Assembly (NCBI RefSeq): GCF_026226775.1
Contig: NZ_JAKKOD010000001.1
Span: forward strand, 372,001 to 436,000
Direction of reading: 5' to 3'
Length of the DNA: 64,000 nucleotides
Source: Avibacterium sp. 21-586
Lineage (GTDB): Bacteria; Pseudomonadota; Gammaproteobacteria; Enterobacterales; Pasteurellaceae
Of the stretch, positions 21,301 through 30,334 are shown piece by piece (positions within the stretch are counted from its first letter, which is position 1; every line of letters starts with the position of its first letter). Both the position numbers and the translations under genes were made by a program. Below the pieces are notes generated by a model that was given only the letters and a program-made list of their open reading frames with translations, did no database searches and was not told the DNA's origin.

Positions 21301-22211
21301 AAGCGCAAGTGCAGGAAACCTTGTCAGCCGTGGCAGACGAAGGCATTGAGCAAACAGGGATTCATTTATGGAATTTCGACCAATTACCGCAATATTATGA
21401 GCAGAAAAAGCAAGGTTTTACCATCAAAGCCTATCCTGCCATTGTGGACGAAAAAGATTCTGTCGGGATCAAATTATTTGAAACAGAATTTGAGCAAGCC
21501 GTCGCAATGGAACAGGGACTACGCCGCTTATTATTGCTTAATGTGCCATCGCCGATAAAATATTTGCACGAAAAACTACCCAATAAATCAAAACTAGGGC
21601 TGTATTTCACGCCATTTGGCAAAGTGCTGGAATTGATTGACGATTGTATCGCCTGCGCCGTGGATAAATTAGTGCAAGATTTCGGCGGTTTTGTATGGAA
21701 TGAACAGGATTTTGAGCGCTTAAAAGACGATATTCGTGCTAATTTAAACGAAACCACGGTGGATATTGCCAAACAAGTGGAAGAGATTTTGACCCTTGTA
21801 TTTGAAATCAATAAACGTTTAAAAGGCAAAATGGATTTCACCTTAGCCTTTGCCCTTTCAGATATTAAAGCGCAAATCAATCATCTTATTTATCCAAATT
21901 TTGTGCAGAAAACGGGCTATCAACGCTTACCAGATTTATTACGTTATTTGCAAGCCATTGATAAACGCATTGACAAATTACTGCAAGATCCCAACCGTGA
22001 TCGTGCTGCAATGTTGCGGGTAGAAAGCGTCGAAAAGGCGTATCAGCAGTTATTATTAAAACTGCCAAAATCCAAGCCAATCCCTGCGGAAGTGGCAGAA
22101 ATTCCTTATATGATCGAAGAACTACGCGTCAGCCTATTCGCACAACAACTTGGTACGAAATATCCTATTTCAGATAAACGGATTTTGAATGTGATTAATG
22201 AGTTGGGTTGA
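18303..22211 (+). CDS. hrpA: ATP-dependent RNA helicase HrpA
   Basis: A DEAH-box RNA helicase of about 1302 residues (E. coli HrpA 1300), linked in other bacteria to rescue of stalled or collided ribosomes and mRNA processing. Walker A GETGSGKTT is at about residue 105 and IIDEAHERS at about 200. Motif VI is QRKGRCGR, followed by helicase-associated and OB-fold domains and a long C-terminal extension. I choose ATG 18303 because MKNTKHKQPFSSLQKALFAQL aligns with the E. coli N-terminus. The ATG at 18270 would add 11 residues but sits in a hairpin loop. Neither start has a clear ribosome site. Confidence 0.93.
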   Translation: MKNTKHKQPFSSLQKALFAQLTEIMNVDYRRLQGRIRGLHQIKNPQTQEKVAAEIQLQIQQAQARLQQRKSAVGKIEFPENLPVSQRKDEIVKAIEQNQVVVIAGETGSGKTTQLPKMCLELGRGQKGLIGHTQPRRIAARSVATRIAEELHCDLGTLVGYKVRFNDQISDDTQIKLMTDGILLAEIQSDPFLNQYDTLIIDEAHERSLNNDFILGYLKQLLAKRPDLKVIITSATIDVERFSRHFNNAPIIEVSGRTYPVEVRYRPVAETEEQDQIQSILNAVDELQAEGRGDILIFLNGEREIRDTAEALEKQHLKHTEILPLFARLSAQEQNKIFHPSGLNRIVLATNVAETSLTVPGIKYVIDPGTARISRYSYRTKVQRLPIEPISQASANQRKGRCGRVSEGICIRLYSEEDFNQRPEFTDPEILRTNLASVILQMTALGLDDISAFPFVDAPDRRHIQDGIKLLEELQAFQIVKTKHGEKRQLTQIGRQLAQLPVDPRLGKMLLSAVNSNALHEVMIIVAALSIQDPRERPQEKQQAADEKHRRFADKKSDFLAFLNLWNYLQEQQKALSKNQFRRLCQKDYLSYIRVREWQDIYHQIRLTVREIGLPINSQVAEYPQIHTALLSGLLSHIGMKEAEKQQYLGARNAHFAIFPNSVLFKKQPKWCMAAELVETSKLWGRMVAEIDPEWIEPLAQHLVKKSYAEPHWSKSKGAVIANEKVTFYGVPIVASRPVNYGKIDPAVSREIFIQSALVEGNWHTKHTFFLQNQRLIREVEELEHKTRRRDILVDERRLFEFYDQRIGTEVVSQKHFDTWWKKARQKDPELLNFEKAFLTNDNANVSELDFPNFWHQGNLKLKLSYQFEPGMEADGVTVHIPLPLLNQVEMQGVDWQIPGLRKELIIALIKSLPKTLRRHFVPAPNYAEAFLGRVNDLDKPLLETLSAELRKITGVYVAPDEWNLAQIPPHLTMTFRVVNEKGKKIAESKNLDELKVSLKAQVQETLSAVADEGIEQTGIHLWNFDQLPQYYEQKKQGFTIKAYPAIVDEKDSVGIKLFETEFEQAVAMEQGLRRLLLLNVPSPIKYLHEKLPNKSKLGLYFTPFGKVLELIDDCIACAVDKLVQDFGGFVWNEQDFERLKDDIRANLNETTVDIAKQVEEILTLVFEINKRLKGKMDFTLAFALSDIKAQINHLIYPNFVQKTGYQRLPDLLRYLQAIDKRIDKLLQDPNRDRAAMLRVESVEKAYQQLLLKLPKSKPIPAEVAEIPYMIEELRVSLFAQQLGTKYPISDKRILNVINELG

Positions 22212-22438
22212 AGTCGTTCAACGAGCTAAAGTGAATAGAAAACTCGACCTAAAGAGAAAATTATCTCCATTTGAGAAAGTACACAGGGATAAATAAAGTA
22301 AATGAAAGTGTAGTATCATTTTTTTTCAGATTTTAAAAATCTTAGAAAATCACAACTGCACGTTAAATAATGGTATCGACATAAGAGTAAATTGTTGCTT
22401 TATTTTTCAGCATTTAAGCCTATTTAGGGATGAAAGGT

Positions 22439-22467
22439 TTGCAATTCCCTAGGGCTTGGGGCATAAT
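22439..22467 (+). promoter_or_regulatory. Promoter of the 4.5S RNA gene
   Basis: TTGCAA (22439-22444) and CATAAT (22462-22467) are separated by 17 bases. A GC-rich discriminator (GCGAGCG) follows, as in stringently controlled stable-RNA promoters. Transcription would start near 22474, leaving a leader of about 30 bases for removal by RNase P. Upstream, 22212-22438 is AT-rich with no gene that I can see. Confidence 0.7.
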
Positions 22468-22505
22468 GCGAGCGTTCTGTTGCTAGATTTGGTGGCAGAT
22501 GTTAT

Positions 22506-22615
22506 GGAAACCTTCTCGGTTCCTCGCAACGAGGTCTGGTTTACTCGGTCAGGTTCGGAAGAAAGCAGCCAAAGTCAGATTTTTCGTGTGCCGAGATCAA
22601 GCTGGGAAGGTTTCC
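22506..22615 (+). ncRNA. ffs: 4.5S RNA (bacterial signal recognition particle RNA)
   Basis: The conserved SRP core GGTTCGGAAGAAAGCAGCC at about 22552-22570 contains the GGAA tetraloop and the asymmetric loop that binds Ffh. The flanking strands TTTACTCGGTCA and GTGTGCCGAGATC pair, and the ends close by GGAAACCTT (22506-22514) with AAGGTTTCC (22607-22615). The size of about 110 nt matches E. coli 4.5S RNA. The RNA works with Ffh to target membrane proteins co-translationally. Ends are inferred from pairing. Short open frames here are not proteins. Confidence 0.95.
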
Positions 22616-22630
22616 GCCCAGCTTTTGTTT
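22600..22630 (+). terminator. ffs terminator overlapping the RNA 3-prime end
   Basis: AGCTGGG (22600-22606) and CCCAGCT (22617-22623) form a perfect 7-bp stem followed by TTTTGTTTT. The loop contains AAGGTTTCC, the 3-prime strand of the mature RNA's closing helix, so the two folds compete. Confidence 0.8.
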
Positions 22631-22677
22631 TCTCCGCTTTTTCTCTTCTTAAACCAGTGCTTATTTTTTCTGTTTGG

Positions 22678-24408
22678 TTAAATTCTTTCTACTAATTGTT
22701 TAAAAAAGCCGTTTTCTTTTGCCATTAAGGTTTGATAATTGCCTTGTTCAATCAATTTACCGTCATCAATAATGTAAAGGTTATCAAATTGTTCGATAGC
22801 GGTAAGGCGGTGAGTTATCATAACCAAGGTTTTGTTTTGGCAATGCGTAAGAATTAAACGCAGAATTTGGCGTTCTGTTTCACGATCTAAACCTTCGGTA
22901 GGTTCATCAAGTAGTAAAATGGGCGCTTGATTTAGCAATACGCGTGCTAAACCTAGACGGCGTTGTTCACCGCCTGAAAGCGGGCGGCCGCCATCGCCAA
23001 GCCATTGGGCTAAGCCCTGTTCTTGCTCTAGTAATTTGCCTAAGCCCACTTGGTTTAGCACTTCAATCATCGCCTCATCAGAAATAGGCTGCTGGTTTGC
23101 TAGTTGTAAATTATTACGCAGGGTGTCGCTAAAAATATGTACGCGTTGGGTTAAAAAGCACATTTGGTTGCGCAAACTTTTTTCTCTGTAGCTTTCAATC
23201 GGTTGATTGGCAAGGAAAATTTTCCCTTGTGCGGGATTATAATTACGAACTAAAAGCTGTAACAGGGTGGATTTGCCACTGCCAGTTTTTCCTAGAATAG
23301 CAACTTTTTCCCCTTGTGGAATTTCAAGGTTGATGTTCTGTAATGCAACATCTTGGCGTTCAGGATAAGTGAAACTCACTTGCTGAATGGAAAGATCAAG
23401 TGCGGTGTTTTTTTCGATAGTTTTTTGTCCGTTAAATTGCACCAATGGAGTTTGTTCGGTGATTTCGGTAACCCGTTCGGCAGAAGCAATCACTTGTCCG
23501 ATATGCAAAAATGCCGACCCCAAAGGCATTAAAATCTCAAAGGCAGCCAGTGCGGCAAGGGCAAATAGGGCGATAATAGCAGGGCTATATCGATCACTAC
23601 CCAAATCGGCATTGGCGGCAAACCATAAGGTCAGTGTGAGCAAAATCCCATTGGCAAAAAGCACAAGTGCGGTGGAAAATCCGCTTAAATTGGCTTCTTT
23701 TTGTTGAAAGTGTTGCCATTGTTGTTCTGTTTCGTCCAGCTTTTGTTTGAGTGGTTTTTGTGCGTTAAACAGCAATAATTCAGCTTGAGATTGGATATAT
23801 TCCACAAATTGTGTGCGGTAAGCGGCACGCACTTGGGTGAGTTTATGCCCGAATTTTTGCCCTAACTGATAAAAAATCGTTGGTACAATCAATACAAGTG
23901 CGGTCAAAATTGCACCAAAAAAGAGGGCGAGTGAAAGGTTAAAAAAGCTCAAACCTAGGGTGAGAAAGCCAATCACCAGCAAAGCGCTGATAAAGGGCGC
24001 GAGCAGGCGAAGATAGAGACTATCGAGCGTATCCACATCTGCCACTAAGCGGTTTAATAAATCACTGTTGCGATAACGATTTAGCACGGCTGGGCTTAGG
24101 GGAATGATCTTTTGGAATACTTGCACACGCAATTTAGCGAGGATTCTAAAGGTGGCATCGTGAGTAACAATTTTTTCAAAATAACGGGCTACGGTGCGTC
24201 CAATTGCCAAGCCACGTACGGTAGCAGAGGGATAGAAAAAGTTAAATAATGTGCCAATACCTGCCAAGGCGGTGGCGGCTAAGAACCAGCCTGATACCGT
24301 TAATAAGCCAATGCTGGCGGAAAGTCCTGTGATCATCAGGATTAAGCCTAAAAATAAAACAAATTTAGCGTGCTTAAATAAACGTAAAAATGGTAAAAGT
24401 GTACGCAT
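22678..24408 (-). CDS. cydC: Heterodimeric ABC exporter CydDC, CydC subunit
   Basis: A 576-residue fused membrane-ATPase subunit. CydDC is needed to assemble cytochrome bd oxidase; it has been linked to export of reduced thiols and more recently to haem transport. There are six N-terminal hydrophobic segments, Walker A LGKTGSGKSTL at about 360, signature LSGGEQRRLGLARVLL and Walker B ILLLDEPTEGLD. Its ATG overlaps the cydD stop in TAATG, so the two are translationally coupled. Two near-consensus uptake signals (CAAGTGCGGT) fall inside the gene. Confidence 0.95.
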   Translation of the reverse strand: MRTLLPFLRLFKHAKFVLFLGLILMITGLSASIGLLTVSGWFLAATALAGIGTLFNFFYPSATVRGLAIGRTVARYFEKIVTHDATFRILAKLRVQVFQKIIPLSPAVLNRYRNSDLLNRLVADVDTLDSLYLRLLAPFISALLVIGFLTLGLSFFNLSLALFFGAILTALVLIVPTIFYQLGQKFGHKLTQVRAAYRTQFVEYIQSQAELLLFNAQKPLKQKLDETEQQWQHFQQKEANLSGFSTALVLFANGILLTLTLWFAANADLGSDRYSPAIIALFALAALAAFEILMPLGSAFLHIGQVIASAERVTEITEQTPLVQFNGQKTIEKNTALDLSIQQVSFTYPERQDVALQNINLEIPQGEKVAILGKTGSGKSTLLQLLVRNYNPAQGKIFLANQPIESYREKSLRNQMCFLTQRVHIFSDTLRNNLQLANQQPISDEAMIEVLNQVGLGKLLEQEQGLAQWLGDGGRPLSGGEQRRLGLARVLLNQAPILLLDEPTEGLDRETERQILRLILTHCQNKTLVMITHRLTAIEQFDNLYIIDDGKLIEQGNYQTLMAKENGFFKQLVERI

Positions 24409-26168
24409 TAATTAATATCCTGTTTACGTTGTGCAAGAAGTTCTGCGAAAAATCCGTTATTTTGTAATTCGGCAAAGTTGCCTTGTTGAACAATTTGTCC
24501 TTGTTGCATCACAAAAATACAATCGCATTGTTTGAGATCTTCAATGCGGTGTGTGATCATCAAGGTAGTTTGTTCACGGCTAATTTTTTGCAAGGCGGTA
24601 AGCACCAGATTTTCTGATTGTGCATCAAGGCTGGCAGTGGGTTCATCAAGTAATAATAAATGGCGATGACGCAATAAGGCGCGGGCAATGGCTAAACGTT
24701 GCGCTTGCCCTACGGAAAGCCCAATGCCCCCTTCTTTGATTTCGGCATCTAGCCCTAATTTATCGGTAAATACGGTAGCCTGTGCTTGTGCTAAGGCGTG
24801 CTGAATTTGTTCATCGCTAGCTTGGATATTACCCAATAGTAAGTTTTCACGAATCGTGCCTTGTAATAGCAAGGGGTTTTGTCCCACCCACGCAATCGCA
24901 CTGCGCCATTGGGTTTTATTCATTTGATTGAGTTCAATACCATTAATTTTCAGGCTGCCTTGATAATCTAAAAAACCGAGTAGGGTATTGATTAATGAGG
25001 TTTTTCCCGCACCACTTTGCCCGACTAACGCCGTATGACTTTTGGCTGGCAGATGAAAATTAAGGGCTTGGGTGAGTGGTTTTCCTTGTGGTGAGAGTAC
25101 CACCAGATCTTGCGCGTGGATTTCAACCGTTTCATTTAAAGTGAAATCTTGGCTTGCTTCCGCTTCATTTAAAATAGGCTGTTCTAAAAATTCGACAATG
25201 GCATCAGCCGCGCCAATAGCTGCTGCACGATCGTGATAATAAGTGCCAAGATCACGCAAAGGCTGATAAAACTCTGGAGCTAGAATTAAGCAGAAAAAGC
25301 CGATAAATAAGGTGATTGGCGTGCCATAAGCACCGAAATCAAGCTCGCCCAAATAGCTAAAACCAAAATAGACGGCCATTAGCGCAATGGAAATCGAGGT
25401 GAAAAATTCTAACACCGCAGAAGACAAAAACGCCATTTTCAGCACGTCCATTGTGGTTTCGCGGAAATCTTCAGTGGCTTGTTCAATATGGGCGGTTTGT
25501 TCTTCCGTTTTATTGAATAAACGTAAGGTTTCCAGCCCGCGTAGACGATCTAAAAATTGACCACTTAATTTTGCCAAGGTTTGCATATTTTTTTGGCTGC
25601 TGTCTGCGGCGGCAATTCCAACCAAAATCATAAAAATTGGTACAAGGGGAGCAGTAATGAGCAAAATTAACCCTGCCGCCCAATTTAGTGGAAAGATGGC
25701 AATTAAAATAATCAGCGGAACGATCACCGAAAGAGCTTGTTGTGGCAAATAGCGCGCATAGAAATTATGTAGATTTTCCACCTGTTCTAACATTATGCTT
25801 GCCCAACTGCCAGCCGGTTTTTGATTAATCATTGCTGGGCCAACTTGGTGTAATTTGGTAAAAATTTGTTGGCGGATAAAATGTCTTAATTTTTGACCGC
25901 ACTTGAAACCAAGGCGTTCACGCCAATACAAAATGATCGCACGCAAGCCAAAGCCTATTACTAAAGCGATAAAATAACCGATCAAATTTTCCCTTGCGGT
26001 TTGCTCGATAATGAGCTGATGTAATAGGGTGGCGAGCAAATAGGTTTGCGCAACTAAGATCAGAGATGAAAGGCTAGCCAATAAAATATTTAGGCTGAGT
26101 AACTTTTTTATGGGCTTTTGTTGGGCACGTAGCCATTTTTGTAGGTGTCGTTGGCGAGCTTTATCCAT
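24408..26168 (-). CDS. cydD: Heterodimeric ABC exporter CydDC, CydD subunit
   Basis: A 586-residue partner of CydC. It has an N-terminal transmembrane domain with multiple hydrophobic helices, Walker A VGQSGAGKTSL at about 380, signature LSVGQAQRLAIARALL and Walker B HLLLLDEPTASLD. It is the upstream gene of cydD-cydC, itself 86 bases downstream of trxB on the same strand. The order cydC-cydD-trxB-thioredoxin-like is the same as I recall for Haemophilus influenzae. Confidence 0.95.
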   Translation of the reverse strand: MDKARQRHLQKWLRAQQKPIKKLLSLNILLASLSSLILVAQTYLLATLLHQLIIEQTARENLIGYFIALVIGFGLRAIILYWRERLGFKCGQKLRHFIRQQIFTKLHQVGPAMINQKPAGSWASIMLEQVENLHNFYARYLPQQALSVIVPLIILIAIFPLNWAAGLILLITAPLVPIFMILVGIAAADSSQKNMQTLAKLSGQFLDRLRGLETLRLFNKTEEQTAHIEQATEDFRETTMDVLKMAFLSSAVLEFFTSISIALMAVYFGFSYLGELDFGAYGTPITLFIGFFCLILAPEFYQPLRDLGTYYHDRAAAIGAADAIVEFLEQPILNEAEASQDFTLNETVEIHAQDLVVLSPQGKPLTQALNFHLPAKSHTALVGQSGAGKTSLINTLLGFLDYQGSLKINGIELNQMNKTQWRSAIAWVGQNPLLLQGTIRENLLLGNIQASDEQIQHALAQAQATVFTDKLGLDAEIKEGGIGLSVGQAQRLAIARALLRHRHLLLLDEPTASLDAQSENLVLTALQKISREQTTLMITHRIEDLKQCDCIFVMQQGQIVQQGNFAELQNNGFFAELLAQRKQDIN

Positions 26169-26254
26169 AATTCTGTTTAAAAAGGTTAAGTAAAGTTAAC
26201 GTGATGATAAAAGAAAAAAAGTTGTGCATTACGTGAATAATGCACAGCTTAGGG

Positions 26255-27244
<990 letters not shown>

Positions 27245-27274
27245 CTATTATAGAGCCTTACGCTGTTAAATTCA

Positions 27275-28126
27275 TTAATAGAGTAGTGAATAGAGCAATC
27301 GGCGGTATTTATTGGTAATAGGATCGTTATTACCAATGGCGGCAAGAATAGATAAAAACTCTTGTTTGACTTCGCCATTCAGTACACCTAAATCTTGTTT
27401 TAATAAGCTGAATAATAATTCCAAGGCGTCTTCATTGCGGTGCGCTTGGTGTAGCTGTAACGCCAGTTTTAAGGCAATTTCAGAGCTTGGGTTTTTGGCA
27501 TATTCTGCTTGTAATTGCTGAATTTCTGGGGTATCTGCAGCTTTAATTAATAAGTCAATTTGTGCTTGCAGCCCTTGCCAACGGCTATCGCGATCTTGCA
27601 ATGGGATACGGTTTAAAATTTCCTGTGCAGGTTCAACGCGTTTCATTGCAATATAAGTTTCCGCATAAAGCAGGGCAATATCACTATTTTTGTGATCAGA
27701 AAGCTCCCACGCTTCTTTTAGCAATGGCAAGGCTTGATCATAGTTTTCATTAGCAAGAAAATCTAACGCTTGAGTAAATTTAATCTCTTCTTCTTTTGGC
27801 AAAATAAAGCTTAAATGTTGCTCAAGGGTAGCGTCATCTAATGCCCCTTGGAACGCATCAAGGGCTTGTCCGTCTTTGAATAAATAGGTAGTTGGTAGGG
27901 TTTGAATACGAAACTGTGCCGCCACCATTTGTTCAGCCTCACAGTTAATTTTGCCCAATAAAAATTGCCCTTGGTGTTTTTCCGCATAGCGTTCTAGCAC
28001 ACTTACAAACGCCGTGGATTCTCTGTGGCTTGGCGCATAAAATACAAGCGCAACTGGTTTTTGTTGAGTTTGTTGTAAGATCTCGGTGAGATTTTGTTCC
28101 GTAATATCAATAATATAAGCTGACAT
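27275..28126 (-). CDS. cnoX: CnoX/YbbN-family chaperedoxin without thioredoxin-site cysteines
   Basis: An N-terminal thioredoxin fold (residues 1-110) is followed by TPR-like repeats (LALQLHQAHRNEDALELLFSLL) and the family C-terminus KYRRLLYSLLY. In E. coli, CnoX binds substrates of GroEL and DnaK during bleach stress. Here the active-site WCGPC position reads SHRES, so both cysteines are absent. The cysteine of KINCEAEQ (C62) corresponds to the one I recall as forming mixed disulfides in E. coli. I start at ATG 28126, since GGAG lies 5 bases upstream; an upstream in-frame start would add six residues. Length is 283 residues (E. coli 284). Confidence 0.9.
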   Translation of the reverse strand: MSAYIIDITEQNLTEILQQTQQKPVALVFYAPSHRESTAFVSVLERYAEKHQGQFLLGKINCEAEQMVAAQFRIQTLPTTYLFKDGQALDAFQGALDDATLEQHLSFILPKEEEIKFTQALDFLANENYDQALPLLKEAWELSDHKNSDIALLYAETYIAMKRVEPAQEILNRIPLQDRDSRWQGLQAQIDLLIKAADTPEIQQLQAEYAKNPSSEIALKLALQLHQAHRNEDALELLFSLLKQDLGVLNGEVKQEFLSILAAIGNNDPITNKYRRLLYSLLY

Positions 28127-28150
28127 TTTCACTCCACGTTTCACCCTAGG

Positions 28151-28316
28151 GTCTGTTGATAATTCATTTTAGATTTAAGCTGGAGCCTATTTTCGAGAGA
28201 GCAAGGCGAATGTGGTAAAGTTTAGTTATTCCCAACAAACTACGTTCAACACCGTTATCACGAAAAATAGATCCAACCCTTTGGGTTATGTTAAAAAATG
28301 AGTATTGATTGTAACA
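28151..28316. repeat. Possible decayed inverted-repeat element (MITE or IS remnant)
   Basis: The left part begins GGGTCTGTTGATAATTCATTTTAG and includes GGAGCCTATTTTCG. The right part, read in reverse, gives CAATACTCATTTTTTAA and GGATCTATTTTTCG, imperfect complements in the same order. The GGGTCTGTTGA type of end resembles termini of insertion-sequence remnants in this family. No transposase reading frame is left. The element fills the start of the 450-base gap between cnoX and the cstA-family gene. Confidence 0.35.
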
Positions 28317-28475
28317 AAAGAGCGGTGCCTTTTGGAAAACTTTTCTTATTTAATTGATGATGTGCTAGGCGCGATCGGTTAATTTTTATTGGGAATAATT
28401 TTAAATCAAATATAGGTTTTTTTAAGTATTATAGAGGCAATAACGATCAATTTGAAAATAAAGATGAATAAATTT

Positions 28476-28491
28476 TGTGCGTAAGATCACA
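28476..28491. promoter_or_regulatory. CRP-cAMP binding site upstream of the CstA-family gene
   Basis: TGTGC-GTAAGA-TCACA matches the TGTGA-N6-TCACA consensus at 9 of 10 positions, flanked by TTT and TAAA. It lies 87 bases before the start of a carbon-starvation transporter gene, a class regulated by CRP in E. coli. I could not fix the core promoter. Confidence 0.65.
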
Positions 28492-28577
28492 TAAATTGCA
28501 ACAATATATTTACAGTATTTTTACGCTTGATAAACTTGCGTGCTGATTTTCCTATCATTCATTTATGAGGTTCTCTT

Positions 28578-30065
28578 ATGTTATGGTTTCTTTCGTGTGT
28601 AGCCTTGCTTTTACTTGGTTACTTCTTTTATGGTTCAATTGTTGAACGCGTTTTTAAAATTAATCCTAACCGCCTCCCCCCAGCTCATGAGATGGCTGAC
28701 GGGGTAGATTATGTACCAATGTCTAAAAAGAAAATTTGGCTTATTCAATTATTGAATATTGCAGGAACAGGCCCTATTTTCGGTCCTATTCTAGGGGCTT
28801 TATACGGGCCTGTAGCAATGTTATGGATTGTTTTAGGCTGTGTTTTCGCTGGTGCTGTACATGATTATTTTAGTGGAATGTTGAGTGTTCGTAATGGCGG
28901 GCAATCTGTACCAAATCTGGCCGGAAAATATTTAGGTTCTCCAATTAAATATTTTATGAATGCTTTGGCTCTTGTGCTATTAATTCTTGTCGGCGTTGTC
29001 TTTGTTATTTCCCCTGCTAGCCTATTGACGAACTTAACAATAGATAATTTAGGGGATACCTTTAATTTAGAAAGTCAAAATACATTATTAGTTTGGACTG
29101 CTATTATCTTTGCTTACTATATTATAGCGACCTTAGTGCCTGTAGATAAAATTATTGGCCGCATTTATCCATTATTTGGGGCATTATTACTATTTATGTC
29201 TTTTGGTATGTTATTTGCGCTACTATTTGAAGATAAAGCGTTATTTCACTCTGTTGGTGAGATGAGTTTTTCTAAATTTTTCGAAAATATGCATCCTAAA
29301 GATTTACCAATTTGGCCATTAATTTTTGTTACTATTGCGTGTGGAGCAGTTTCAGGGTTCCATGCAACACAATCGCCACTAATGGCACGTTGTATGCAAA
29401 ATGAAACAGAAGGCCGTTTTATTTTTTATGGTGCAATGATTGGCGAGGGGATAATTGCGTTAATTTGGTGTACCGTAGGTTTAACCTTCTATGACAGCCC
29501 TGCATTAATGAATGATGCGATTACAGCAGGAACACCTTCAAAAGTAGTTTATGATTCTGCCACTCATATGCTTGGTTACTTCGGTGGTATTTTAGCCGTG
29601 CTTGGCGTGGTGGTATTGCCTATCACATCTGGGGATACTTCATTTCGAGCAGCACGCTTAATCATCGCAGAATTTTTTAAAATTGATCAACGCAACTTAA
29701 TTAAACGTTTAATGATAGCAATTCCATTATTCGTATTAGGTTTCATTATTTCTAAACTTGATTTCCAAGTAATTTGGCGTTATTTCGGTTGGGCAAACCA
29801 AACTACTGCAATGGTAATGCTGTGGACTGCAGCGGCATATCTATATCGTTATAATAAATTCCATTGGATTTGTACGATTCCTGCAATCTTTATGACAATG
29901 GTATCCGCCACCTTCCTTGCTTACGCAAAAATTGGTTTAGGCTTAAGCTACAGTGTTTCTGTTTGGGTTGGTACTGGTTTAACTGTATTAGCGCTTATTT
30001 GCTTTTTCACCTTGTTAAAACCAATTGCTAATGGTGATCCTGATTCTGAAACAGTGAAAATCTAA
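28578..30065 (+). CDS. Carbon starvation CstA-family transporter (probable pyruvate or peptide carrier)
   Basis: A 495-residue membrane protein with about 12-14 hydrophobic segments. Family signatures include LNIAGTGPIFGPILGALYGP, GAVHDYFSGMLSVRNGGQSVP and CGAVSGFHATQSPLMARC. E. coli CstA and BtsT are about 700 residues; this is the short form. E. coli members take up pyruvate with protons and peptides under carbon limitation. The CRP site upstream supports carbon control. Substrate is inferred. The ATG follows ATGAGGTTCTCTT. Confidence 0.85.
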   Translation: MLWFLSCVALLLLGYFFYGSIVERVFKINPNRLPPAHEMADGVDYVPMSKKKIWLIQLLNIAGTGPIFGPILGALYGPVAMLWIVLGCVFAGAVHDYFSGMLSVRNGGQSVPNLAGKYLGSPIKYFMNALALVLLILVGVVFVISPASLLTNLTIDNLGDTFNLESQNTLLVWTAIIFAYYIIATLVPVDKIIGRIYPLFGALLLFMSFGMLFALLFEDKALFHSVGEMSFSKFFENMHPKDLPIWPLIFVTIACGAVSGFHATQSPLMARCMQNETEGRFIFYGAMIGEGIIALIWCTVGLTFYDSPALMNDAITAGTPSKVVYDSATHMLGYFGGILAVLGVVVLPITSGDTSFRAARLIIAEFFKIDQRNLIKRLMIAIPLFVLGFIISKLDFQVIWRYFGWANQTTAMVMLWTAAAYLYRYNKFHWICTIPAIFMTMVSATFLAYAKIGLGLSYSVSVWVGTGLTVLALICFFTLLKPIANGDPDSETVKI

Positions 30066-30082
30066 AAATAACGAAAATTCAT

Positions 30083-30118
30083 CCGCACTTTGTCTCCGTA
30101 TAAAGTGCGGTTTTTTTT
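30083..30118 (+). terminator. Terminator built from inverted uptake signals
   Basis: CCGCACTTT (30083-30091) and AAAGTGCGG (30102-30110) form the stem and are followed by eight T residues. Paired uptake signals used as terminators are common in this family. Confidence 0.9.
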
Positions 30119-30144
30119 ATGTTATTTTTATTTATTTTAAGTAT

Positions 30145-30260
30145 AAAAAAACCGCCACTTAAAATCAGGTGGCGGAGAGGTCTTAAATAAGAAACTATTT
30201 AAAAAAGACAACTGCAATTTGCAGTGCACTAGCATTTATTAAGACTCTTATTAAAAGAGA
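30145..30260 (-). ncRNA. Candidate minus-strand small RNA with its own terminator
   Basis: Read on the minus strand, CCGCCAC-CTGATTTTAA-GTGGCGG (30175 down to 30152) is followed by seven T residues: a textbook terminator. No minus-strand gene lies upstream to use it. About 40 bases earlier is the small palindrome ACTGCAAATTGCAGT (near 30210-30226). The 5-prime end given is a guess, and I see no convincing promoter. Confidence 0.35.
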
Positions 30261-30334
30261 TAGTTCAAAAATATTTTAGGTTTTTATCATAAGAATGGTA
30301 ATTTATAGAAATCACCTAACTTGTATAATTCCAT

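Noticed and set aside
22456-22695. A 79-codon plus-strand frame over the ffs region
   Set aside because: The sequence is fully explained by the 4.5S RNA and its terminator; no protein similarity is recognisable.
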